A stretch of DNA of 64,000 nt from Eumeta japonica (Eukaryota > Arthropoda > Insecta > Lepidoptera > Psychidae). Position 1 is the stretch's first letter. The number at the start of each line of letters is the position of its first letter. Location of the stretch: contig BGZK01000101.1 of assembly GCA_005406025.1 (NCBI GenBank), positions 248,001-312,000 on the forward strand. The letters are read 5' to 3'. Positions 11,285 through 23,600 of this stretch are shown here, in pieces. Made by a program: the position numbers and the translations under genes. The notes under the pieces were generated by a model. It saw nothing but the letters and a program-made list of their open reading frames with translations, did not search any database and had not been told where the DNA came from.

Positions 11285-11620
11285 CTCAGCAGAGCCTAGC
11301 TTGGCTTTGAAGTGCTTTTAGCGATGAAGTACTATACAAGACGACTATTTATAAATTGGTTTGCAGAATTCAAGCGTGGTCGTATCAATCTTAGTAACAA
11401 GTTTCGTGATGGTCTCTATGAAAAACAAAAACATCGATTCTGTGTGCCGTATGATCGAAACAGAAAGGCATATGACCTATGTGTTAAATTTGGTGTGAGA
11501 CATAATAACAGGTGATGAAACATTTATTTATTGTTACGACCCAAAAACAAAGCTGCTATTTACCGTAAGGATATATCGAGATAAGTCAAAACCAACTATA
11601 GAGGTGCGCGAGGCCGCTAA
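11285..11620 (+). pseudogene. mariner transposase fragments
   Basis: Text in mixed frames resembles a mariner-family transposase: QQSLAW just upstream, then INWFAEFKRGRINLSNKFRDG at about 11352-11412 (end of the DNA-binding domain). CYDPKTK and KPT-type words follow at about 11535-11600, corresponding to the catalytic-domain stretch after the second Asp. The DNA between is missing, so this is an internally deleted relic. It belongs to a different subfamily from the mariner pieces at 25.3-25.8 kb. Confidence 0.65.
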
Positions 11621-11967
11621 GCGGATAATATTGTCTTATATTAATTTACTTGCTTCCTACTGTGTGATATATTTGATATATGGTTTATCGCAGGAAACCA
11701 TAAGAAAAGAAATATTATTTAAAATTACTCTTGGACCGCTGAAGCCAGTCCTCGTCTACGAAGTTACAAGGGCGCGGCGGAAGGGAAGAACCATGTAAGT
11801 ACGTCAAGAATGCACCCGCCGCCCGCTAGCCGCCAATCCCCTCTGCGGTCGTGCCCCGAACCTCTGTAAAATTGCGGGCGAGGAGTGGCTTACGGATTCT
11901 GGTTGCTCTTACGTTCTTAGGGAAAATGTATAGTTTTAGACTAGAACAATTTATTGCCTCTCAATCA
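11621..11967. other. Possible mariner tail and unassigned DNA
   Basis: An open stretch EAAKRIILSYINLLASYC at about 11610-11660 may continue the mariner relic. The rest, including a GC-richer patch at 11800-11880, shows no recognisable feature. Confidence 0.35.
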
Positions 11968-12525
11968 GAAATAAAAAAAATACTGGGAGTGTGTGCCTAT
12001 ATAGACGGGAGATTCATATTTGATACAACGAAAATTTATTGCATCATATGTTAAACAAAACTCATCTCAAAAAACGAATAATAATATTCACAAGTCTCTC
12101 CACATAGAAGAACACGTGTCGAAGGGTTTCCGACTCCAACACAAAATAGTAGCAATCTTTTGAAGCCGTTAATTCGATGGAGTTTGGCACTCAATACTAA
12201 TAGCCAAACTTACAGTTGCATTAATGATAAATATTTCACCTTTTATTACTAACCCAAGCTCACACATACACTTATTAAAACCAATAAGAATGCTTTTATA
12301 CACTGTCGCTCCTCCTTTATTCCACATACATTAATGACATGTTGGTGAACAACTAGTCCAAATTGTATTCTTCGCCGATGATACCATGGTATATATAAAG
12401 CTCGCAATTATAAGTTTCCTTGGATACCGTCCACCACGTACATCGTTGGAAGATAGCAAACCTTATAAATTGAAATGGAAATTAATAGAACCGCTTAGCG
12501 CTTAGAGAGGCGAGCCGTCCACTTT
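11968..12525 (+). pseudogene. Jockey-type RT fragment, tandem copy 1
   Basis: About 555 bp repeated head-to-tail with the next unit. It starts with gaaataaaaaaaatactggg (ILGVYIDGRF-like text from the end of an RT domain). It continues with an EEHVSKGFRLQHKIVAIF segment and FADDT-like sequence near 12370-12395. Against copy 2 it is nearly free of substitutions but carries about nine short deletions (1-8 bp), clustered at 12150-12490, which break its frame. That pattern is odd for natural decay; see findings. Confidence 0.75.
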
Positions 12526-13072
12526 GAAATAAAAAATACTGGGTGTCCTATATAGACGGGAGATTCATATTTGATACAACGAAAATTTATTGCATCATAT
12601 GTTAAACAAAACTCATCTCAAAAAACGAATAATAATATTCACAAGTCTCTCCACATAGAAGAACACGTGTCGAAGGGTTTCCGACTCCAACACAAAATAG
12701 TAGCAATCTTTTTGAAGCCGTTAAGGCCTTCGATGGAGTTTGGCACTCAATACTAATAGCCAAACTTACAGTTGCATTAATGATAAATATTTCACCTTTT
12801 ATTACTAACCCAAGCTCACACATACACTTATTAAAAACCAATAAGAATGCGCTTTCGGGCTATACACTGTCGCTCCTCCTTTATTCCACATACATTAATG
12901 ACATGTCGTGGTGAACAACTAGTCCAAATTGTATTCTTCGCCGATGATACCATGGTATATATACAAGCTCGCAATTATAAGTTTCGCTTTCAGAGATACC
13001 GTCCACCACGTACATCATTGTTGGAACGATGGAGCAATGACCTTATAAATTGAAACTGTATTGAAATTAATA
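12526..13072 (+). pseudogene. Jockey-type RT fragment, tandem copy 2
   Basis: Second copy of the unit, with better-preserved RT text in frames: VSKGFRLQHKIVAIF, EAVKAFDGVWHS-like sequence at about 12715-12745 (first catalytic Asp block), and VQIVFFADDTMVYIQARNYK at about 12919-12980 (FADD block). ERWSNDLIN follows at about 13026-13052. The order, a YLGV-type C-terminal motif before the core motifs, shows that the unit boundary is not a gene boundary. The frame resumes beyond the R1-type insertion at 13710. Confidence 0.75.
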
Positions 13073-13709
13073 GAACCGTAAGTATTTTTTTAATATTCTA
13101 CCCCCGTAGCATGCAGATCATGGCCCTTGTTTGTTTTTTGTCAGATTCAAAGTTCCTGCTTTTCGTCTCTTTCGTACTGGCGATGGTAGGCTAGGGCCAT
13201 AAAAATAACTTTTCCATTTTATTTATTTTCTTGTGCTTATATCTGCCCTTTTTTTGACCCTTTTTCTTATCTATTACATTATGTATTTTTTATATCTACT
13301 TACAAATATCCTTATACCTATATTATTTCATAATACAAAGTCATTTATTTGCGATAACATATTTTCCCTACCATCTCAAGCTTGTTTATTTTTACTGTAT
13401 AATTTTACATTCTATACTCTTAAGCTATCAATGTCAGTCAACTATCATCTGATTTTTTTCTTCTTCTAAAAATCACATCCCAAAATTCCAAAAATTTTCC
13501 TCTTTTAGACGAATTTTCCAGGATCTCCGTAAAATTTCGCCTCGCGACCCGAACGTCTATCCCTGCTTCCAGCACCACACGATCCCGATGGAACACATCG
13601 CAGTCCTCAAGAACGTGCAGCACATCCTGGATTTTGGTGGGGTGACAGGCGCAGTAGGGTGAGTCCCGCAGATTGAACCTATACAGGTACCGCGCGAACC
13701 GTAAGTATT
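13073..13709 (-). mobile_element. R1-type LINE 3' end with 14-bp target duplication
   Basis: A 5'-truncated insertion (13087-13695) flanked by perfect direct repeats gaaccgtaagtatt at 13073-13086 and 13696-13709. On the minus strand the coding end reads DSPYCACHP-like, then DVLHVLEDCDVFHRDRV and ARRNFTEILENSSKRGKFLE, stopping at about 13438. A 3' UTR follows, ending in an A-run (T-run at 13083-13090 on the plus strand). The coding tail matches that of the larger R1-type element at 36-38.6 kb (KLYVL/CPIFARERAETEAG region). A 14-bp duplication is what R1 itself makes at its rDNA site, although this target is a LINE relic. Confidence 0.88.
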
Positions 13710-13870
13710 ACACTGTTGCATAAAAAACGTCCTCATATTTTTTTGCGGCAAAAGATCTTCAAATGGGTTTCATAAGTATATCCAAGTCTGGGATTATATC
13801 GAGCGTGTTTGAGAACCAGCCTTAATCTACCTAGCAGACTTAAAAGTTTTGATAAATAGACAATACAAAA
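13710..13870 (+). pseudogene. Continuation of the Jockey-type RT after the R1-type insertion
   Basis: When the R1-type insertion and one copy of its 14-bp repeat are disregarded, the LINE frame before it carries on here: HKKRPHIFLRQKIFKW and KYIQVWDYI-like text, corresponding to the RT C-terminal YLGV region. This supports insertion into an existing LINE. Confidence 0.55.
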
Positions 13871-14739
13871 AATGTCTATTCAGTAAAAGTATTTACATTG
13901 CACTATGTGCATAACCTTTGAGTATATTCCTTAATAAATATTTAGAACTTCTTACCTTTCGTAAGTAAATAAATGTTGCACTAAAGAATTAAAAACATTG
14001 CAACTAGCCACTCCGATGCACACGTTTCTACGACTGTCTCGTACAAGGCGCCTTCTTCATATCATTTGTCATCACCATCACTATCAGAAGACTACAAGAC
14101 ACACTATTAGATTCGCTTAATGCCCTCATAACAGAGGTTGTGCGGATCTTAGAAATTACTAAGACGCTTGAACAACAAGAATATCTCTTAGCCGCTACGA
14201 TGTGGGGGTAGTGCTTCCGGTCTGCTTCTCGCGTTCCGGTGTTATCTCCAAAGTTCCGACCTTAGTCAACCGTATCCCGTGACCAAGTATGCCGAGATGA
14301 ACCCGTTATTACCGCCCATAGGACAGGTACTCTCTGACAGTATCCAGATGCCGGCAAGCTGCGGTAGATGAAAAGGTTGAATCCTCCGGGCTACCCATTG
14401 AAACCTTCACGCTTCGGGAACTTGCATGCATATAGGTCATGAGGGTGCGCTTCCTCGTTTCTTACTAATTTCACTCCATAAGAGTAAGCAAGAAAAACAC
14501 AAAATTAATTTATTTCATTATTGCTATACGGCATAATTGATTGAAAATGGTTACGATCCGTATCGAACTAAACCTGTATGCATGCATGCACACGTATTAA
14601 CAATGGGAGCTGAAGCGGTTACCCCAAACTCAAAAATTGTAGTTAACTAGAAATCGGATAGTGTCAATTATCTGGACGTGCAGGATCAGTGTATAACATA
14701 TTAAGCAAATATTTGTTTAAGTAATATTCTCCAGTACAT
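13871..14739. other. Unassigned DNA
   Basis: No coding signal. A moderately GC-rich block at about 14200-14460 (gtgggggtagtgcttccgg and onward) has the look of an old repeat but matches nothing else in the window. A gcatgcatgca run sits at about 14577-14592. Confidence 0.5.
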
Positions 14740-15010
14740 CTTGATAGCTTTTGAAGTTCTACGGCCGGAGACATCGAAACGTCGATTATCGCCAGCTGGC
14801 CGCCCCGCCCCCCGCCGCGCCCCCCTTGCCCGTGCCTGAGCTCGAGCGGCAATTAACGTTAATGAATCGTTTCTGGATTGTACCGATAAATAAGATATCC
14901 ACTTTGAGTCGCGGACTCGGATCGTCTTTGTCGGCGGGCTAAATCCATTAACCGGGACGAGGGCGCGAGCTGTCGCCGATCGGCTTACGCGTAGCTGCGG
15001 AAGCTGACGG
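14740..15010. other. GC-rich island 1, candidate regulatory DNA
   Basis: A sharp rise in GC with CpG and a C-rich run at about 14800-14835, followed by homeodomain-type words (gcaattaacgttaatg at about 14850-14865) and ccattaacc. The plus-strand frame is Pro-rich low complexity and does not look like a conserved exon. No splice sites or domain could be supported. Confidence 0.35.
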
Positions 15011-16389
15011 ATATCGTTTTCGGCGTTATCGCAAGCTGTGATGTCTTCTGAAATTATTTTGGAATTTGGAATACTTCAAAACCGGCTTCAGGTGATCGAT
15101 TCTCTTATAATTGCATTCTAAATTATTGTACACCTATCGTAAGATCGATTGCTTTATTAATAGGTGAGTGGAATTGAGAACTTTCACTTCTAGAAATAAA
15201 AACAGGCCAAGGGCTTTCTCGATTCATGCACTGAGGGTTCCGTACCAGCGGATAATATATGTTTAAATTATTTATTCATCAAAGAAAATTGTTGTTTTTT
15301 TAATTAATTTCGAGATCCTTACCACGGGCCCGACTCGTCTTGGGTCACTTTTCATTATTTTTTATTTTAACTTTAGTATTTGCACTATAATCGCAACAAG
15401 TTGCATACTCGTGTGATACAGTCCTTTTGAGTTACAAATTCCCAGGAAAGGAAGCCGTACTTTATCTTATACCAGGAGAATTAGTTAAAAATATACATCA
15501 AAATCTCCGTGATTACGTGATACGCATACGAAATGGCAACATAGATACTAGTAATAATTCAAAGATTTTAAATTAATAATAAATTAAATAGTCAAATGAA
15601 ATCACTCCTTCGGGTTATACTTTCATTTATTGTAACATTTGCATGTATGTCATGCATGCATAGTCAAGCGGTGGACTATATAAATAGTCAGTTTATTTTA
15701 TAGGAAAGGAGATTTTTTTAAATAAGTGAAGAATTTTTGATAACAGAATATTTTGTAAAAATTAAATATCTTAGTCTCAGAGTTGATAACAACATTATTT
15801 TTAAATGCCTAATAGAAGAGGACTCGAGAAGAAAATTGACCTTCATTCATAAGCTCACACGATGAAAGGTATTTTATATCAAATTTAGTATGTTAAAAAT
15901 ATATTGTGAGTGGGTTCCAAAAAAAAATGTGTCAAGGTTATAATTAATCAAAAAATTGTTGTTGTTTAAAATTGCACTCGTTCGTTTACGTATAAAACTA
16001 TTTATCGACCAAAAATATGATGTCCATAGAAAATGTAAACGTTAGGTTGCCTATTTTTGTCCCCGTCATGACTATTGGATCGGTAAATATACACAGGTAA
16101 GTCGATACCGATAACCTTACATCAAAATATAAATAATTTTATTGAGAACACGATGATGTAAGATTATCTGCAAAAAAAATAAAACTCTGATTTCCGGTTG
16201 TCGTGTTTTAAAAGCGAAATATATAAGTTGTATTTTTAGATACGCAATTTTTAATTATTATATAGTAATAAGAAAAAAATGGTATAACGTAATATGAAAG
16301 CAAGTATATGTTATCGCAATGAAAAATAGAGCTTTTGTTTTCGGTATTTTTCAGATTTAGGTTATCAAATTTACAATTTTATTCAACGA
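15011..16389. other. AT-rich unassigned DNA
   Basis: No coding signal or recognisable repeat. It ends with tagcattcgcccgcggcacc at about 16391, a motif of the kind that often opens the degenerate repeat in the next entry. Confidence 0.5.
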
Positions 16390-16775
16390 CTAGCATTCGC
16401 CCGCGGCACCGCCCGCGCGGACATACAATGAATTCATTAATTTTATTAATCGACCGATTACGATTTCAATCATGATACCAATCGCTATCCCGGTCTGGAT
16501 CCTATTTGTCTCATTCTCGATTCCGATCGCGGTCCTGCTTTTCATTCCGGACCCGACTTTGATTTAAGTAGATTACGATTTTAGTCCTGATCTTAATTTT
16601 AATATAAGTAATGCTTCTTATTCCAATTTCTGTCATCCTTTCATTTCTGTTTTTGTCCCATACTCGAGCCCCATCTTAGTTACGTTCTCGATTCGAACTC
16701 TTCCGGTCTCGAATTTCAATTCTGTTCTTCGACCCTTTTGCGATTTCAATTCAGCTACCGATGAAAGTTCCGATT
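16390..16775. repeat. Degenerate GATTCCGATC-type tandem repeat
   Basis: Loose repetition of words such as gattccgatc, gattacgattt, cccggtc and ttcgattc over about 380 bp, without an exact period. The complementary purine-rich form recurs at about 26600-26870, 29920-30050, 52340-52420, 55090-55180 and 57660-57730, so it is a dispersed family. Confidence 0.55.
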
Positions 16776-16959
16776 TTGGACGGGATAGTATCAAAATACA
16801 ATTTAAGCTATATTACTCGGAAATATTGTTGCTTTCTATAAGTGGACGAATTTTTAATATCTGGTATACTAAAATCGATACATGTATTTATGTATATAGA
16901 AAACAAAATGATATTTTGAAACAAAATGCAAAAACCATATTTCGGATTATGAAAATAAT
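16776..16959. other. Upstream part of Penelope copy, unreadable
   Basis: AT-rich; may include decayed coding sequence of the Penelope-like fragment that becomes readable after 16960, but no motif is visible. Confidence 0.3.
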
Positions 16960-17370
16960 AATTAGACAGATCTCCTTTTGTTCAACATTTGATAAGAACA
17001 GGTCAAAAGCTCAATAATTCTCGCAAGTGCAATGTTTTATATGTGTGTGAGAAGGGGTTGCTTTTAAATGTTTTGGAATATTCTGAAATTATAAGACAAA
17101 GATAATAATAATATACTCAATGAACAAATCAATATTTATAAATCGGCATTGTTGAACGTTTACCTGTAAGTATTTAGGTAATGGTTGGTGATGGTTATTC
17201 TGTGACAATCGAGAGGCAAGTCTATTGGTCCATGGTCTGTGACAGCTGATAGAGGGACTTCTTTCACCTTTTGACGTATTTGAGATAGTTGGAAGTGCAT
17301 CTATCGGTTGTTTTAACACTCCTTACGCCCTGGTAGATATGACTGTCTGTATTTTCCTGAGGAAAATGCG
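16960..17370 (+). mobile_element. Penelope-like element, 3' end copy
   Basis: The reading FVQHLIRTGQKLNN, then NVLYVCEKGLLLNVLEYSEI (about 16975-17090) parallels FAKHLLETGHKLNN and VLHVCEKGLRWNVLESFEI of the larger Penelope-like element at 54 kb. It is followed by the same 3' UTR: tttataaatcggcattg, ctgtaagtatttaggtaatg, and ggttgttttaacactcctta through ttttcctgagga at about 17355. Plus-strand, 5'-truncated and frameshifted. Only the end of the endonuclease domain is present. Confidence 0.8.
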
Positions 17371-17864
17371 ATATAACTATAATACAATAGATAAATAATA
17401 TATTGACACTTGCTTAAGTGTTTGATATCTGTCTATCCTCTCGAATGAATATTCAATTCTATAGATAAGTATTCGTATTTGAAGAACAGATTCGAGGGTC
17501 AGCGGTGGGATGCATGCTGCATATTGACGCAGTCGCGGACAAGCATCTAATTGTGGATTTTCGCAAATTAACATCTCTCACGATAGAATATCTTCACATT
17601 ATACCTACAAACTATCATTCGATGAAATTTAATTTCCATCGAGATTATAATCTCGAAAATCTTGTGCTGCGTAAATCGATGAGTCGCTTTTCTCTGAATG
17701 TAAACTTACTCTCTTTCTTATACATTATTTAATAAACTACTCAATCAAATAATATACTGTGAAAAACAAACTATTTGTTTATATTATTTTTGTCATTCTG
17801 CTTGTTCATGAACTGTTAGGCTTTATTTATCCCACTATTAAGTCATATCCTCCCATAATATTTT
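17371..17864. other. AT-rich unassigned DNA
   Basis: Between the Penelope 3' end and the SINE. No coding signal. Confidence 0.5.
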
Positions 17865-18125
17865 TATTTTAGATTTATTAGCTTGAACCTTAAACTTTTC
17901 ACTCTGGCCCAACGCGGATTGGAGCCCGTTAAAGACTATCGATCAATGCGATCATAACATCCGCGGCCGACAGCTTAAAGTGCTTTCGGAGGCATAGAGC
18001 GTGTTGTTTACATTGCTTTAAGTTGAAAACTCATTGATCGATTCGGTCGTGGTCAGGATCAAACTTGATACTTTCTGATTCGAAGTCAAGCCTTAACTAT
18101 TGAGCTATCGCCTGATAGTGAAAGA
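17865..18125 (-). repeat. tRNA-derived SINE
   Basis: On the minus strand the head reads like a tRNA gene. An A-box-like tagctcaatagtt lies at 18095-18107 and a B-box-like agtttgatcc at 18056-18065, at plausible spacing. The tRNA fold is not well kept. A roughly 180-bp unrelated body follows, with gggctccaatccgcgttggg, ending in an AT-rich tail near 17865. This layout (pol III head, body, A-rich end) is a SINE; the family was not identified. Confidence 0.65.
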
Positions 18126-18289
18126 CACCGCGAAGAAGAATTAAAATAGAAAAAGAAAAATATATTTAAGTACATGAAATGATTTTCATGACTTCCTAAC
18201 AAATTCAAAAGTATCATCATTCGTTCGTTTCAACCGTTGGAAATCTACTGGTAGATATAAACCTTCCCTTACATGTCCATGATATACAC

Positions 18290-18665
18290 CGTTGGACCAC
18301 TTGTGACCAATGGTGGCCCACGATTATTATGCAGTTTACGTACTACCCAGAGAAAGCCATTTCACATTGGAACATCTATTTTCATAGTTATCTCCAAAAA
18401 AACCATCAGTCGTGATGGTTATAAATTCTATGAGCGATATGGCCCGTCCATTTCCTCTTCAACTTGCTGATTTCACGAGCTATTTCGGTTCATCTATCTC
18501 TTTCTGTGGATTTGTACTTTCCGAATTTTATCTTGTTGAGAAGTACTGAAAATAGCTTTTAGCGTCACATCACAGATTGAGTGACTCTGAACTTATTTAT
18601 GAGACCGACACTAAGAGACCGTGTCTGGCTTCCGTATGTGAATATTGGTAATATGGGTTACTCAA
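18290..18665 (-). pseudogene. RTE-type LINE, C-terminal remnant
   Basis: On the minus strand, PILPIFTYGSQTRSLSVG and INKFRVTQSVM run at about 18660-18575, followed in another frame by SKLKRKWTGHIAHRI at about 18465-18420. The series matches the end of RTE-type reverse transcriptases (leucine-rich LPxLTYGSE..., RVTQRAMER, LKWxWAGHIARR). Only this end is present, with frameshifts. Confidence 0.75.
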
Positions 18666-20269
18666 ACCTGAAGGATTTCGGACTCAAAAAAACTTCATAG
18701 TTTTTTTGGTGTATTTATCGAAGCCTTCATCTAAGCTTGATCCACTCAGTTCTATACATAAAATTAAAAAATCGTATCGGCTATAATATATTTTTATTTT
18801 AATTGTGTAATTTTGGAAAATTTCTTTCAAAACTCAAAATACGCATATCAATGCTTATTAATTTTACATGCAGCAATACGGATCTCCTTGGTATTTGTTG
18901 TAAGATTTGCGTGTAGACACAGCGCAAGACAGATGTATATCGAAGTTCAAGCGGTATGCAAAGAAAACGATATAATCTGGTTTTGTGGCTTTTTAAAGCC
19001 AACCCAGAATCGTTCTCGAAATTTATTCCATTCGTTGTATTGTCACTGAGCACATATTTGCTAAAAAAATGTGCACATGAAGACATGAATACACAAGTTG
19101 TGCGTTAAAAACTGGGCTGGTGAGTATGTACATTGTATGTATGTATATTATATTTAGTATATTGAAATACATTTTAATTCATTAAACTGCATCACCAATA
19201 ATATAAAGAAAGAAAAGAAAAGTTTAAAAATTTTAAGTTGAAAAATGTTTTATTATTTATAATTTAACTTATATAATTAATTCATATTGAATTTTAATAT
19301 TGTTTACACATTTTAAAATTAAGGTATAATATTTAAGGTACATTAAAAACACATTATATTACCATTTGAACGACTTAGTTCAAAGATATTTGTAAATTAA
19401 TTCAATAAAATAAAAATTATTCAATTTATATTACAAATATGTCGCTTTCGATCTGTTGGATGGCCACAGATAGGACTTGAGCAGGTGAGACCCGGAACGA
19501 GCATGGCCCTCTTTATTAGTTTTGGGATTATTATAACATTATACACAATAACCGCCCCAAACATTAAAAAAAACATACAAGTTATTTGCTCACTTGCGTT
19601 TTGTAATATATAAGGGTAATGTAAGTGGATAAAAAAGTCTACCTTTCCCTCCTTCCGCCGCTCTAAGATTTTCAATAAAGTTAAATAACAAAGGGGGGTG
19701 AGAGGAGTGGGGTTGAACGAGTTGAAGGAGGTGTCGCGGCGCGTGCGGGAAACCGGCCAAGCGCTAAATCAAATACAGCCGACGAGAACGATGAGAAAGT
19801 CACATATATTTAGATGCGATATTCAATCTTGTTTATCGAAAATCCTTCTGTAAATATTGTTGTTTAGCGTACTTCATACTTTTTATGTCAATGAAAACAA
19901 TGATATAAATTTATTTATAAGATGATATCTAAGAAAAACAGTGAAGACATTGTAATAAAAAGTTATAGATGTATCTAACAATAGCGCATCATAGAAATGT
20001 CTATGGGTAAATTTATTTACTTTATTAAATACGCACTCCCAGCTGCAACAAAAGTTGAGCTGGATCCATGTCACTAATCTTTATTTTTTACAATAATTAC
20101 AGTATCCTTGAAATATATCCTATGTAAATAAACAAATGATTTGGTCACTAATTTACCAGTGACCGCATTTAATTGTACTAAATATTAAATTAAAATACAA
20201 CATTTCCAAATTATTTTCTATTAAATTTCCATTGAAGTATTGAATTGCTACAACATTGAATATTGAGTA
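18666..20269. other. AT-rich unassigned DNA
   Basis: No coding signal. A tgtatgtatgtata microsatellite lies at about 19133-19150, and a short purine-rich, GC-richer patch at 19690-19800 (ggggggtgagaggagtgggg and onward). Confidence 0.5.
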
Positions 20270-20600
20270 GAATAAGTGGGCGGCGGCTTTCTGAGGCAAC
20301 CAATATAGAACGTTGAGCCTCTCACAGTAAATTTCTGTGATGTTATTGCGTTCGTGTGACTGTGTATTTCGGGGACTCCGGTGTTAGGGCCCGTACGGGC
20401 CTGAAAAGGCTTCACATTTGCATCGCCACCTTAACGCCTATTCGATTTGTAATACGTATTCAGGAATAGCGGAGCGAAGAGCGCCGCGATCACAAGTGTT
20501 TGAGCTTTCTTTATCGTGTCGAAGGAACTCGTTACTGAGCGAGCACATTTATCCATGGCGGAATTAATGAAATGTACACCGGACACCTGACATAATATTA
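20270..20600. other. GC-richer island 2
   Basis: Moderate CpG-rich rise, including a small palindrome-like gggcccgtacgggcc at about 20388-20402 and gcgaagagcgccgcgatc. No frame or domain supports an exon; possible regulatory DNA. Confidence 0.3.
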
Positions 20601-23600
20601 TGTTTGCGCCGTCTAGTAAAAAGCCTACATGAATATGGAATAAACTGATATTTCAGAACGTGTAGGTATGGCGAGTTTTCTGAATGGCCCATTGGCCCTG
20701 CGGTATTAAATCGACAACATCGTGCAAAATAAACATCGAAATTGCTTGTATATTCTAATACTTAAAGATTAAAAAATTATTAGTGGTATATGAATACATG
20801 TGATAATAGAATAGAGTGTCTTTGAAAGATGGATGTAGAAATAGTGATGTCAGACAACGATGTTGTTTGAAAGTAGATGTAGTGTTAAGAGTAGAAAAAA
20901 ATAGAGGCAGCGGCTGTTCGACCGTCTACTGAGGATGAACGGAAGTTGGCTGATGAAACAAATATTCATAGCGAATGTTTGTAATGGTAGAGTCTGCAGA
21001 AGTCGCCTTACCAAATTTTATTGGGATTAAATCGTTGGCGTATTAAAGAAGACTTTATTTTAAGCACCCAAAACCGAAGTAACTGCGTTAAACGATTGAT
21101 GAGAGAAATATGCCAAGATCGTACCGCGTACAAATCTGTGATTTCTGCACACCCTTCTAGGAAACAGGCGTGATCTTATAAAAGAATAATAGTAATAATT
21201 ATATTAGAGATTAGAAAGCAATGAAACAAGAACAGTCATTACAATGAAAAGTTTTAATAAAGTAACAAAATCGCCATTTCTATTTTAAACAAACTAATGT
21301 TACTACTACTAACCAACTATTACTACTAACTAACTAATATTTAGGTTGTTTTATCCAACCTAAATATTGATTATATCAATCAGATTGGTTCAATTATACG
21401 CCTTCTTTGCTAATACAAAGAATCGCTCTACTATTGTAAATTCACTAATTTAAATTAGATCTTAGTTAGAAATATCTTTTCATTGTATTGACTTGTAGCA
21501 TAGTAATCTTACGGCCTAGAAGCAAAATCATTATAAAAAAATATCGTTGCATGACAAGACATTTAAGAGAACAATACGCTTTAATTAAACCTTTAAATCG
21601 TTATATGTACAGGTCTGCTACACGGGATTTAATCTAACAATATATGTAGATAACATTCGCCGTCAGGCCTCCATCTGAGACCTAACTTATTCTTTGTATA
21701 ATGGGCTGATTAAATATAGGGACTAGAGCGTATCTTAGCTAACAAAAGTGATTGACGTAGGAGCATGTTTCTTTTGAGTTAGGGTATAAAGATCATAGGC
21801 TTTTTATATCAACGTAGAGCGCCTAAAAAGATGCTAGCTAGATGTTCGCAAGCAAAATATTCACACTTCAGCGACCACAAAATTTTGCAGCACAAAATCT
21901 CTTATTTACATTATTATGTATGTGTGGAACATCTGAAATCATACAAGAAATTGTTACCAAGCATGACTGAGATTCGAACACCAATGGTTCCATACAAAAG
22001 CTATTAATATATGCATACCTGTATAGAACACTGCTTACGAATTATTTTTTTTTACATCCTGGAATTGTTTACAATGTCGTCTTGTCAGATAAATGACAAT
22101 TATTCCAGACATCGATAAAAATCGTAGTATCACATTAGCTTTTTCGTGTTACATGGCTCGAACACTCGTCTCCTGCTTGCTGACAACGAGATCATCAGGT
22201 ATTTGTAATGAAACGATTAGTTTTTCTGATGAAAAATATTCTAAGCGTATTTAATGCGATATGACTCTTAGATCACCGGGAGGAAGGAGCCCGATAAAAC
22301 CTCAAATATTTAAATAATTTTTAAATAAAGTCTACACAGGTTGCTGTATACGGTGGTAAAGTTGTATTTACAAGATTTATTTAAAAGTAAAATCTTTCGT
22401 ACTTTAGAGTCATATTATACACATTAACCTTTATGATGTATATAAAAATGATCATTATTGATGTTCGAAACACAGATAACTTAGTTTAACAATATTTAAG
22501 ATGTGGACAGTTTCATTTTGTCAACCTATAAAAACACTGATGATATAAGAGCAGAATTCCCATCGCTAATATCGAATCTTGAATCTTCAAGATATCGGTG
22601 TCCATTATTGTCTTTCCATTTTTATGTATTGAGTCGTCCGAGTGACGAAGTCGCTGTATCAATTTATTTTATTGGATTTCCTTTCTCGTCCTTGACTTTT
22701 CCTAGAACTACTTCAGCTCTGTCTCCGCTGGAGGAGAGAAGCTAATGAAATAATGAAATGGAACGGGCTAGCTTCTACCGAGGAATGAAATTATAGACTT
22801 TCTTTCTTTCGAAGACAATACTGATATAGACGTTCTACTTTTCAAATACCTAAATAAAATAGTTTTCCTACGACTTTCTATATTTTTTTTTTATATGCGA
22901 AATATGTCAAGATTGGTAATTACAATATGAAATTTGAATGAATTGGATGCGGTGAAGGAATTTTTTTAGTAAATTTAAGAAGCCCAAATTTTAGTACCAT
23001 AAGTGACTATTGCATTTTCTCTTTATTACATTCTTCGGTTCGTTTATTGAATTCGTACCAAACAGTGCAAAAGCTCAATAGAAGCTTTCGATTGTAACGA
23101 AGCGAAAATGAATGTTCCTATTTAAAAGTCTATGTGTTTTAGCACGTTTAGCTGTCGCCGTGTGACTATTTTAGCTGCTTATCATATTTGGACAGATAAT
23201 ATGTTGTTAGTTTCGTTTTAAAGTTCCGCTTGTTACTTGCCTCGTAATGTCATATTCAATTCAACACAGAAGATATGGCTGATTTAATAGGTTAGACACC
23301 GAAAAAATTTTTCACAATTATATCGAGTTTAATATCTAATGAAAGATTTTAATTCACAATGAGGTTATCAGTAATTTTCAATGAAATATATCTGTGTGCA
23401 TCAAAAAAATATCAGTTATTTGTTTCCGTCCTAATCGAGTCTTACGACGGTCTGCTTTAAGCGCTCGTTTGCAATAGTTAACTTCTAGCTATTAAAATTA
23501 AAAATTAAACATTTAAAAATATCGGTAAAATTAGAGATATTGGATTTTGTGATATTAATATAATCTGATAAAGGTCATTATCTTTAGTACCATCTGAGTT

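Noticed and set aside
18040..18122. tRNA gene on the minus strand
   Set aside because: A- and B-box words are present but the cloverleaf is not maintained and a SINE body follows; treated as a SINE head.
20930..21180. Possible LINE ORF2 C-terminus (CQDRTAYKSVISAHPSRK)
   Set aside because: Only a short resemblance without any upstream RT block; not strong enough to annotate as an element.
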